In this document: positions 20,900 to 31,390 of the stretch, piece by piece
How positions within the stretch are numbered: the first letter of the stretch is position 1
How the letters are laid out: each line of letters begins with the position of its first letter
DNA from: Chloromonas sp. AAM2
Taxonomy: Eukaryota; Chlorophyta; Chlorophyceae; Chlamydomonadales; Chlamydomonadaceae
Direction of reading: 5' to 3'
NCBI GenBank assembly: GCA_004335635.1
Contig: QAXH01004054.1
Coordinates: forward strand, 1-52,329
Length of the DNA stretch: 52,329 nucleotides
Position numbers and translations under genes: made by a program
Notes under the pieces: generated by a model
The model's input: only the letters and a program-made list of their open reading frames with translations
The model's database searches: none
What the model was told of the DNA's origin: nothing

Positions 20900-23800
20900 A
20901 TGGCATCGTCTGCAGCGGAAACACCTGATGCCTCGGCGGCCTCTGAATGGCAAGGAGGCACATTGCTGTACGCAGGCGGAACAGGTCAGCATCGAAGCCC
21001 TTGCAAGTTTGTGCCCGCTGCCGATTGTGGCCACCCTATTCAAACCCTGGGATCCTTCAACTTCTGGTTTGGTTCTGCTCCATATTATATGCTTTCTTGC
21101 GATGGCTGCAGATTGGGCACAGCTTGGGCGCACTGTTGCCAAGGGCAAGAAGGACCCCAAGGTCAGCCTTCACATGTCCATACACATCCATACACGCCCA
21201 AACAGGATCCACCTGTCATCCGTCTTGGCACCTGCGCCCGTTCAACCATCCGAGTTGTGTAGACTGGAACACAGATGCTGTTTCTGCTTGCATGCCAGTT
21301 GCCGCCCTGTCTGTGAACTGTTGACCTCTGCATGTGCCTGATTTGAAAACAACGAGGCCAAGGCAAGATTGATGTCGCCAGGAGCATGCAGATCCAGTTC
21401 TGTCATGGCATGCCTGCTTACTACCTCGTACATCACTGTTGCTTCACAGGCCGAGGAAAAACGAGAGAAGCTTTACCCAAACCTACTAGAGCCCACTCGC
21501 CTGAAAGCGTTGTCGGTAAGCTCCATGTTCACTGGCGCTTCTTGGGCCGATCATTGTACATCTCAATCACTGTGCTCGTTTGAGGCTGGCCTACTTTCAA
21601 TGCAAGCATGAGTGGCACGTCTCAAAGACTTCAAGTGTGCAACTCTTCACGCAGGAAGCATGGTGCAGGAAGCATGCACAGCTTGTAAGCGCATTTCGGG
21701 CTGTCGCTGTGCACCTGGCCAGAGTCAGAAACTGTGCGAATCCATTGCATGCCTGCGAATGTTCCATTGCATAAGTTGAGTGCCTGCATGCAGGGTGTTC
21801 GAATTATGTTTGTAGCGGGAGGTCCAGCGGCAGTGCACTGCATGGCAGCAGACGTCGACGGAAACCTGTACACCTGGGGACGTAACGAGGTGCGCAACTG
21901 ACCAGCTGCATTGCTAGACTCGCAATGATATGGGACAATTGCCGAGCAGCATTGGTAGACTGGCCAGCGCTCGCATTCCGTGGATCATAGCCACACAGTG
22001 AGTAGTGGTCAAGAGGTGGTCATCGAAACTGGGGTAGAGTTTGTTGGAGAGAGGACCATTAGGTCTGCAGAGTTGAGAATGCAGGGTGCAGCAGCGTCGC
22101 TATTTGTGGCATGCGTCAGTGTTTGAGCGCCAACCAAGCACTACTTGCATGTCAAGTGGATGGCATCCTGGCATGAACGTGTTATCCGCTGGCATCATGC
22201 ATAGGCGTTCCACCATCTGCCCAGACGTAATGGCTCAGCGCAGGGCATGGGCATGCGGTGCCTCTTATCTGCACCTACCATGATTATCACACTATCAGAT
22301 GATGTGCCATGCTGCTGTGCATGCGCTGCATGTGCATGCCCGCAGAAGGGTCAGTTGGGCCACGGCGACCTGGTCAATCGCAACAACCCCCGCATCGTGG
22401 AGGCATTGAAGGGCAAGTTTGTCATCGCAGGTGAGCCACGTTCTGATGGTAAGGCATCCAATACATCCTGTGTTGTTCTACGGCCTCCCTGGTGTGAACA
22501 GATCTATACCCTTACGGCTGTTTTGCAGAAGTTCTCGTCAGCCATAACTTGTGTTAGCCAGCGATGTAGGAGGGCTGCCACACAGTGGTTGGAGAGTCCG
22601 CACTGCTGTTCTTCGCCGTTGGTATGGATTAGAGTGTCTTGGTTTGAAAGTGGTCAGAGAGTCTGCACTTCTGCTGTTCACACTTGGGATGTGATTAACG
22701 GTGTGCCACCGCTTGTGATGGGTCTGAATGGATGTTTGCTTGACTTGGGTGGCGACAATACTAGACTGTTGGTCTGCAGCACCACGAGATGCAAAACCGC
22801 AGTGTTTCTGTTTCTGTTGTTCACGTTGGTTCACGGTTGACCACAGCTTCAGACCACAGCACTGCAGATTGCAAAACCGCAGTGAGTGTAATGCTGACCA
22901 TGGTGTGGCATGGTGCGTGCAGCTGCCGGCGGGCGGCACCACACCCTTGTGTGCACCCGTGAGGGGGAGAGCTACTCATGGGGCCTCAACCAACAGGTGC
23001 GAACGAGCATTGGGTGTTCTAGCATCGCTCATTGTCCTGACTGCAATGATCGACACTGGGAAGGGCAGCAGGATTGTCTTGCTAGTCTGGTGCGAACGAG
23101 TTTCAGTCAACACAGGTGTCTTGATCCTGGCAGCATGTAACACAGTACCTGATTGCTGTCCATTGCTGCGCACACCAGCGGCCAGCTGGTCCACCTTCCA
23201 AGGGCTACATCAGAATGACATGTGGTGCTAGGTGAACGTTTGACAAGCAGGGTGTGTCACATGCCACGCTTGTTACATGCCACAGATTTTGCACCATGGT
23301 CTGTGCACTATGTGTTGGTGTTTGCAGGGTCAGCTAGGCATGGGCAGCGTCAAGAAAGGGGCAAGCAAGGCACAGGAGGGTGAGCACGGGGCTTGGACGG
23401 ACACAGGAGAACCAGTAAGCTGTTTTGCACTCCGCGCGCTGAATTGTAGCTGCCTATAGATACTCTGCTTGCGGGCTGGTAGGTGTATTGGTCAGCATGG
23501 TAGCCACTTCTGCCGTGAAGCCTCATATCATGGCTTACCATTGCACATGCTGTGGCATTCATTAGCACGTTTGCAAACCTGGCAGGGCCACTACGTCACG
23601 TGCCCCAGCCTTCGCAGGACCAGTTATTTAGTTAGGTTCAGTTTGCAGGATCAAGCTTCATGTTTGCCGTCACCTTATCCACGTGCAGATACACAGCTGT
23701 CACCTGTCAAGGCCTTGGTGGACAATGCAACCACATGTGCAGCGGGCGTGGATTTTTCGATGTAAGCCAATAAACACGTGATGTACGTGGTTCATGAAAA

Positions 23801-26800
23801 TTCTCGCATTTGTCAAACATGCAACTTAACCTGCATTATGCATGCTAAGAACACTTTGTAGAATCTCTTACAAAGGTTGTCGAAAGTGTGACACTTAGCA
23901 TGCCTGCCAAATCCGTGGTGACCATGTGCTTGTGACCAAGTGTTGTGCTGGCCCATGCGATTTCTGCAACAACCACTACATGCATGATGCATGCTAACCA
24001 CATGATGACTATGTGCTGCTTGAATGGTATGCGATGCAGCATGTGACCAGGTGCTGTGCTGCTCCATGCATGCATGCAGGTGGATTGCCGGTGGCAAGTT
24101 GTACAGCGCAGGCAATCCCCAGTATGGGCAGCTAGGCGGTGGATCAGACCACTCATACAACGCAAAGGACTGTAGGTTCGCCTCATCCTTTTGTTGTGGG
24201 ATAGTATGCTTTATTCAGCCTGCAATCAACCAGGACTTTGTTCTACCTTAACTACCTTTCACATGCCCACCATGCTTGCAATCCTAGTGCATTTAAACAT
24301 GTATTGATAAGTGAAGTGCGTGCTCATTTGACCCAGGGGTGTTGTTGAGCTTGCAGTCGTCTCGCTTTACACTTCGATCAACCAAAGCTGCAACGCGGAT
24401 GTCTTTGTTGCAGCCTCCATTGCGATTGTGTTCGAGCCTCAGCCCACCCCGCGAGCTATCCCCACCTTTGCGGACAAAACCATCACACGCGTGGCGTGTG
24501 GCCACAATCACAGCATTGCAGCGGACAACGAGGGTAACTGCTACACGTGGGGATCAGGCGGATATGGCAGGTGAGCCACACAAGGGATGACAACTGTTAA
24601 GAATCAAGGCATGCAACTTGGCTGGTGTGTGGCATATTTGTCCGAAGGCAGCAATTGAATGGAAGACTAGCAACGTGTCAGGACTGACAGGCAGGGCCAC
24701 CCTGTAAAGCCTCAGTGCAACGCCGCATGACACGGCATCAAACTGAAGCAAGACACATGCTCATGGCATGGAATCTGGTGGAGCAGGCATGCATATCTGC
24801 ACATATCAAGCCAACACGTGTGATGGCCACCTGCATAAACGTGTTCGCTGTGCCAGTGTCTCTGAGACTCAGACACACATACATACACACACGTTGCATG
24901 TGCTGTGCAGGTTGGGTCATCGTGTGCAGAAGGATGAGCTGGCACCCAAGAAGGTGCGTGCAGTGGCAGTTGTGCTGTGGTGCTCCCGTGTGCTCCGAGC
25001 TCTGTTATGCCACACAGCGTCAAGGTTTTAAATCTGGTGTTGTCTCCCTGCAAAGCGGTTGCCTTGAAGCAGTTCCACCATGAAATCCTGGAATGGTTTC
25101 GTTGTGTTGCCTGTAGTAGTCGTGATACTCTGAGTACTATCTATGGTACTTGAGTAGTTGTCATACTTTCCGCTCTGTTGTGCGACACACTTGCAAGGTC
25201 CGGCCCTTGAGATCGTCGTCCCGTCCTCTTCTCCATGCATGCTATACTCGGGCACCAGCAGTCAAATCTTCTGTTCTGCCTCCCTGTGTGTCCTTCTTCC
25301 CCTCTCCCTGCTGTTGCTCTACACACTTTCAAATGTCAAGCTCTTATCTCTTGAGGTCTTTTTTCAATCTTCTTGTCTCCATCCAGGTTGAAGAGTTCAA
25401 GGGGCGTGTGGCCATTGGCCCTGACGCAATCATGGCAGCCGGGTCAACATCCACCTTTGTCGTTGCGACTATTGGTGAGCCGTGAGCTTTGTCATATCTA
25501 TGCTGCAACGTTATCTTGCTTGTGGTCGCGAAGCATTGCTGAATTGCTGAACTTCAGGACATTGCTTCAGATTTCATGGTGTTTGTGTTGAAATCAAACA
25601 TCGTCAGGGCTTCACCAAATGTATGTTTTATTTCAAAATTAAAGCTCGGCGTTCACAAAACGTAGTGTGTGGTGTAACGAAGAGCGGCGTTTGCTGTTGT
25701 TTCAACGTGCCGAGTTGCCAACTGAACAGTTCCTAACATGGCTGTGGCACACATTCCAGCATGTGTCCATGCTCGCTTGACGTTTTTGCCTGTCAGGTGG
25801 TGCTGTGAAGCAGCTATACAGCTGGGGCAAGCTCAAGACCTCGGGCGACAACCTCATGTACCCAGTGCAGGACGCCAACATGACAGGTAGGAGCAGCCAG
25901 TCTGATAGGACAGAGGCAAGATTCAGGCCACAGTAAGAACCATGAAATCATGGGACTGTTGGTACGATGATGGTACCAGGCAAGGCTTGTTTTCTTCGAC
26001 GTCGCTTAGCTTGACCTTCAATTTGTATCGCTTGCATATGATTTTGTGTATAGTGTCTGATCAGGACTGGCAATCCCTTAACATACCAAATCAGGTGGCC
26101 AACACAGCTTTCTGGAAATCTTGCAGGATGGAACGTGCGCAGCGTTGCATGCGGCCCGCAGCACTTCGCCATCGCAGCTGACCAGAGTGTCATTACATGG
26201 TGCGCATAGTCAGGACGCATGTTTGCTTCAATCGGCAAGCAGATTTATGACAGATGACGGATTGTTGTCACGGCCTGCTTACAGACGTTTGCTCCCTCCT
26301 GTGTTGCTAGTATCATCACGACTCTGCCAAGCCCCATGCATCTGAGATGTCCATGCCCAGCTTCTTAACACATGGCAGAGCACCACACTGTGCAGAAATT
26401 TCAGTCGGGTGCGGCGTTAGTCGGCCGCTACCATCCGTACCAAACCCTGGGTTCAATCTGAACTTGCTGCGCAGCAGCGACAAGTGTTGGAGTTATTTTC
26501 CGACTAAAATGCATGAGTAGTACAATACTTGCGCAATACTTGTCTGTTCCTTTCCATCAGGGGCTTCGCCACAAACGGCGAGCTGGCCTACGGGCCTAAC
26601 GGCAAGAAGAGCTCCGCCAACGCCGCCAAGGTCGAGTCCATGAACGACATGCACGCGCAGCAGGTGGCGTGCGGCATGGGGTTCACCATGTTCCTGGTGG
26701 ATCCTAAGGCGGGGGGGTCATGAAGTGGTGTAGCAGGACTACTTGCTAAGGTGTGTGATCCACGTGGATCATGGGACTTGTCTGCTCAGGAGGATGAGGC

Positions 26801-27491
26801 AGACTCAAGAGTGCTCTGAACCGAAGCATGGGTGGCTGGTACAGTAAAGGGGTTGGCATAGCAGGCCGCGTTTGTGTTGGAATTGAGTTGACGGAATAGG
26901 AAGTCGAACTGGTTCACAAGTGCTGTGAGCTGGAATTTCTAGTGGCAGTCCATGGAAAGGGCCCAGATGAGTTGCTTCAGCCGTTATCCAAGAGTGATGC
27001 TTTGCGCGTGACCTGTGCCAGCCCTGGTGCGCAGTTGGAGAAGTTCCCCGAGTTTGAGAGCACTGCACCTGAGACCAGCACGACGGATGCTGCTGCTGAA
27101 GAGGAAGCAGGTCAGTGATGCAACATGGCCAACACGACAGACTCGCACTTCAAATCTGCTTATTGCTCCACTCACTGCGACTAGTCAGTCCATGCAACAC
27201 ACGTCTGTTCTTGAGCAAGCTCATCTGGTCAGGCCGGTCTGCTCAGGAATGAAGTCGGATGATGTTTTTGTATGGCACTTGTGCTCCTGTTGGAAGCGTC
27301 ACACTTTGTGCAGGATACCGTAGCACCAACACGGCAATCAAGGCTGCCAGTTGAATAGCGCAGTCTGTCGTGCTGTGACCTCGCTTGTTATGTTTCTGGC
27401 TTTGTCTGCGCGGCTGATTGCAGAAGCACCTGCCAAGGGAGGCAAGCGCAAGGCCGCTGAGCCAGCCGCCAAGAAAGCCAAGAAGAAGTAA
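20900..27491 (+). CDS. RCC2: RCC2-like (TD-60 type) RCC1-repeat beta-propeller protein
   Basis: Seventeen exons: 20900-20984, 21112-21161, 21450-21515, 21794-21889, 22346-22430, 22923-22996, 23328-23379, 23689-23761, 24080-24171, 24414-24570, 24911-24953, 25387-25474, 25797-25886, 26127-26199, 26561-26708, 27035-27110 and 27424-27491; about 471 residues. RCC1-type repeats run through the protein: DWAQLGR, NLYTWGRNEKGQLGHGD, AAAGGRHHTLVCT, LYSAGNPQYGQLGGGSDHSY, CYTWGSGGYGRLGH, LYSWGKLKTSGDNLMYP and QVACGMGFTMFLVDP. The FSMWIAGG, GGYGRLGH and MYPVQD blocks follow human RCC2 and its plant relatives rather than RCC1. The tail is Lys-rich (KGGKRKAAEPAAKKAKKK), a likely nuclear signal. The intron after 26708 would be GC-AG; without it the frame stops at 26723. 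RCC2 proteins bind small GTPases and act in mitosis and adhesion; the algal role is inferred. Confidence 0.88.
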
Positions 27492-28021
27492 TTCGCCTCA
27501 GCCACGCTCAGCCATGCTCAGTTGCGCCTCAAGTATTTTTGGCTGTTCTTGTTGAGAGCAAAGAGATGCTGGACATCGGGTGCTCTGGATCTGCATGATG
27601 GTTACCCATGACCTCCTGAAAGCCGTGCTGCTGAGTCGTAGGCCATGGATCAAATGATTTTTTTGCGCATTGTTCAGCCGTTGCTGGTAGGTGTTCGGTG
27701 TGCTGCCTGATCTGCCACCTGGTGCCAGCACCTCCAACCTGATCCTGATGTGTGTAAGCTACCCGGGGCCACACAGCTGTCACTGCACCAGCCTGCCAAG
27801 ACTGCCATACTTCACATGCAGTGCATTTGAAAAATTGAGCATGAAAGGGCGGAGATGAAACGCTCGGCACGTGCACATGCTTGCAGCGCCCGCACTTGCC
27901 CCTCTGTTCTGCACCTGCACGCATTGTATTGCTTGACTTCATCCCGCTCTATTGCTGGGCTGAACTGGATTTTGGCAAACCCTTGGCTTACCGGAATCCT
28001 CGAAAGAGCACAACATCGCCA
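27492..28021. other. spacer between RCC2-like gene and pyruvate carrier
   Basis: About 530 bp holding the 3' UTR of the RCC2-like gene and the promoter and 5' UTR of the carrier. Frames crossing it are out of phase with the carrier exons. Confidence 0.5.
27753..27757 (+). terminator. possible TGTAA polyadenylation signal
   Basis: TGTAA is the usual chlorophyte poly(A) signal. This one lies about 260 bases after the RCC2-like stop and before the next start. A pentamer is easily found by chance. Confidence 0.3.
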
Positions 28022-29202
28022 ATGGCGCAGAGGCTCAAAGACTTTTGGAATCATCCCGCAGGACCGAAGACGAGTGAGTAGGCGTACCTTGATGCAGGTC
28101 GTTACCGGCCCAGGGCTTTCCCCATGCAAGTCGGTGATTTGCCTTGCAGTTCACTTCTGGGCTCCCACCTTCAAATGGGGAATCTCCTTGGCTAACATAG
28201 CAGACATGCAAAAGCCACCAGAGGTCATTTCCTACCCTCAGCAAGTTGGTACGTGGGCAGCAGACAGCCATTACAGGACACCCACAACACATGGCAGCAG
28301 CACGATGCACATCATGCATGGCTGATGTCGTAAGCAACATGGTCTGTCTGTCATCAGGTGGTCGCAAGCAACATGGCTGTACAATAGTGCATTTGATAGG
28401 CAAATACATTGGTGTTTTTGATCGGGCGCAAAGCGCGTGCGAGTTGCTGCCACAAGCCCATAGACAGATGATAACCTTGGCCTGTTGCCTTGTCATGCTC
28501 AGCCCGTGCTTTACACCAAGATCATGCCTGCACAATCAGCTTGCTGATGTAAGACAATTGCCGCACTCAACTGTTGTAAGACGTCCACAGGCCACTGCCA
28601 CTACACCTGACTGTGACGTTCTGCTGCTCACCGTTGTGTACATCACCATGTTGTGTGCTTGCTGTTTGCTGCCTGCAGCCATCACTTTGACAGGCGTGAT
28701 CTGGTCGCGATACAGCACACAAATCACTCCGGTAAACTACAATCTTTTAGCTGTTAACGTGTTCATGGCAGTCACTGGCGGCTACCAATTGACACGCAAG
28801 TTCATGTGAGTGGCAAGTTCTGGGCTTCTTTGTCACCTAGGATCACGGCAGTTGGATAGGCGCGACAGACACGCTGCTGAATTACAGGGCCTGACAGAAG
28901 CAACCAATCACATGTATGTGAATGAATTGGCACATGTATTGGCAGTTGCCATCACGACGTATTCGACCATATTGTGAATTCTGACTGTAGTTGAGCTTGA
29001 CAGCAGGCGTGATGCAGTCGCAGGCCTTATGGATGTTTCAGCACTGGGATCGCAAAAACCATTGTTCAATTGGCTCATCGCTAACACTTGTGAATTTGTA
29101 TCCTTGATAACGTGTGCGTAGCAGTATGGGCAACCGTCACATGTGCTCTTTGCTTACAGGTATGACCAGGCAAATGCTGCCACTCCTGCGATTGGCAAAT
29201 AG
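28022..29202 (+). CDS. MPC2: mitochondrial pyruvate carrier subunit, MPC2 type
   Basis: Four exons: 28022-28073, 28150-28248, 28679-28805 and 29160-29202, giving 106 residues, the usual size for plant MPC2-like subunits. The family signatures are in order: FWNHPAGPKTIHFWAPTFKW near residue 8, NIADMQKPPE near 33, YPQQ, then TGVIWSRYSTQITPVNYNLL and AVNVFMAVTGGYQL. Hydrophobic stretches fit the two to three membrane helices of the family. The last exon adds a short tail (MYDQANAATPAIGK) like those of plant homologues. MPC subunits form a heterodimer in the mitochondrial inner membrane that imports pyruvate. The partner MPC1 is not in this window. The gene follows the RCC2-like gene on the same strand and converges on COX17. 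Confidence 0.95.
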
Positions 29203-30350
29203 TCAGATAGAGGCGTGTGCTTGCCACGCTGGAAGGCTACTCAGTGATTATGTTTGCTGCCAAGTGGTAGCACGACTTCCGCTGCCAAGCAGGCAGACGT
29301 CTTGTGGACGTCGGATGGTTTCGAGCTTGACCTCGGAATGCAACCTTCACTACCATTGTAGAAGATGGATCACGTCATGTAGGAGTATATAGTATATGGC
29401 TCTTCGTAGGCTGCTGTTCTGCCAGGCTTGTGTCGCGTAACACGACTTGCGCATGTGATTGCCTTGCCATGGATGGTGACCCCTTCGAGATGCGCTGGAT
29501 GTAGGGCAAGTGTCAGAAGGTTGGGTTGGTATGCAGCAGTGCAGTCCATCCAGAGCTTCTCCTATTGTGCCGATCATCTCCGGTGCTGGTCTTGGCAACC
29601 TGCTTATTTGTACAATTTCTAGCCAAGGCTTGCTAGCATTTGCAGTTGTGCATGTGCGGTCCCCTGTAAATTCTATTTACATAGTCAGCTGGACGCACAC
29701 TGAGACACATTTCTGGCTTGGTGGCAGGGCAGCAGGCGACTACTCTGCTGGTAGCGTACACAACTGGGAGACAAATGCTCGACAAATGCAATCACGCAAA
29801 AAAAACAAAAAGTTTGCCAGTTCTGGGGCTTACACGTGGCGGCTCTGCCTGTGGTGACCAATCAAATGATGTGGCGTTGTGGGCCGGGTCAAGCTCACTG
29901 AGGCGTCGACACTCGTACATGACTCACGGCTTGTTGTTCACAATCATAGGTGAACATAATTGCACCGTGGCACACAGTGGTGTCGTCAGTTTTGACATCA
30001 ACGTCCTGATCCAGGATAAGAATGCACCAAAATAAGATGCTTGTAAAAAAATGGAGGTACGTGGGACGCGCTATAACAAACGCAACTTCACTCCTGCTCG
30101 TTTCCCAGGTACCCTGCTCTCACTCTTTAACACCTCTCTCGCTCTGAAAGTCTTCGTGCTGACATCAAACCCTGCAAGATGACGTGGCTGCTGCCATGGC
30201 TACACTTCCAAGCAGAAGTCCTTAAGGCTGAAATCTGAAAAACTCGGCAGGAAACCTTGATCAAACCTGCAAGGCAGAAATTGACCGTTGTAAGTGACAG
30301 TTTCGTGAAGCAGTCAAGTGAACCGGCAAAGCTGACATGCATGCATTGTG
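29203..30350. other. convergent intergenic region
   Basis: About 1.1 kb between the ends of the pyruvate carrier and COX17 genes, so it should hold two 3' UTRs. It contains the third copy of the dispersed motif. Several frames of about 90-115 codons show no signatures. Confidence 0.5.
29796..29829. repeat. dispersed A-rich/TTTGCCAGTTCTGGG motif, copy 3
   Basis: Reads cgcaaaaaaaacaaaaag then tttgccagttctgggg. Same core as at 5158 and 20027. Confidence 0.6.
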
Positions 30351-30983
30351 CTAAGTGCCAGCCCAATCTAAGATTGCCATAACTTTTCTCACATCAAAGC
30401 CCTCAACTCGCAAGCACGCCTTGTGAGCCTCAATCAACGCTACACAGTATGGGTGCTCTGGGCCTGCAGCAGCATGTGGAAGAACAGACACAAGGCGTGA
30501 TGCAAGACCTGTTGCCGAACGCACAGAGCCGAAAGGAACAGGAATGTACAGGAGCCGGGAAAGCTGGTGCTTGTTTCAATCGATAAGTCGTGCAAATTGG
30601 ATATGCAAGACCTAGAACTTTCCTGCGGGTAGAAAACTTACCTCTTTCGGCCACACATGTGTCTCTCAGCTTCTGCAGTAGCAGTGCAGACGTGGAAGCA
30701 TTGTGTGTGCGGATGCTGTACCCGGTACATAGGCCGCTACAGAGTAAAGTTGATGCATGATACCAACGATGCAAACCTGCCCTTAAATGATTATTCGAAG
30801 AACGGGCTGGTAAAGCCATCAGAGGTAAAGCCCACAATCGCCCACCTTGGTATCGGGACACGAGCAACAGATTTTCTTTGGCTTTCCATCAGGCCCAACT
30901 GGAGCACTTCCAGAAGCAGGAGGTGCAGCCTGCTGAGGATCTGCAGCTGCCTGGGATGGCTTGCTGGAAAACAACCCGAACAT
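30351..30983 (-). CDS. COX17: cytochrome c oxidase copper chaperone COX17
   Basis: Three exons on the minus strand: 30846-30983, 30642-30672 (only 31 nt) and 30351-30463, giving 93 residues. The N-terminal 35 residues are Ala/Pro-rich. Then comes GPDGKPKKICCSCPDTKKLR, the family hallmark. All six conserved cysteines are present: C39, C40 and C42 (the CCxC copper site), C52, C63 and C73. C42-C52 and C63-C73 form the twin CX9C pairs oxidised in the intermembrane space. The ending EAHKACLRVEGFDV matches the family; about 12 extra residues follow before the stop. COX17 hands copper to SCO1 and COX11 for cytochrome c oxidase assembly. It is divergent from pyruvate kinase, with about 0.4 kb between starts. 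Confidence 0.94.
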
Positions 30984-31390
30984 GGTGATGGCGTGGCGAG
31001 AGCGTGGAGGTGCAAGTCTCGGTGACACTGAAGGACAGGTTTACAGTAGCTGTCAGGGGGCTGATGCCGTTGGCACAACTGATAAGCTCCTATGTGCCTG
31101 CAGACTCGAGTCCAGCGCACCCAATAGGACGGGCTTACGTGTAAGCCGCACGTAACGGGCGTGCTTTAACCGACCAACCGCATACCAGGCTTTGTGAGCG
31201 TTAGGCCGATGGAAGCGTTCGTGTTGCCTGTGCGTGAATTTTTGGCCGCGTGGAAGTAGCAAGGTCTTATTGCCCCAGTTGACTTCTTGCACGCCGCAAG
31301 AAAAATGAAAGGGGGGCTAAAGGCAAAGACGCACTTCTTCAAGAACCTACCTTTGAGCACTGTCCTGGAGGGCTCTGGACAGACTGACGC
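30984..31390. promoter_or_regulatory. shared divergent promoter region, COX17 / pyruvate kinase
   Basis: 407 bp between two start codons pointing away from each other. A CCAAT box lies at 31121-31125. A perfect 7-bp inverted repeat with ACGT cores, ttacgtg (31135-31141) and cacgtaa (31149-31155), sits ten bases further on. ACGT cores are bZIP-type sites in plants. No TATA box was recognised. Shared regulation is inferred. Confidence 0.45.

Noticed and set aside
27855..28325. 156-codon plus-strand ORF overlapping the pyruvate carrier
   Set aside because: It contains carrier exon 2 in the right frame but reads through introns on both sides. The four-exon model recovers the full family signature.
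28246..28809. 187-codon ORF ending in carrier sequence
   Set aside because: Its first two thirds are intron; only the part from 28679 is exon.
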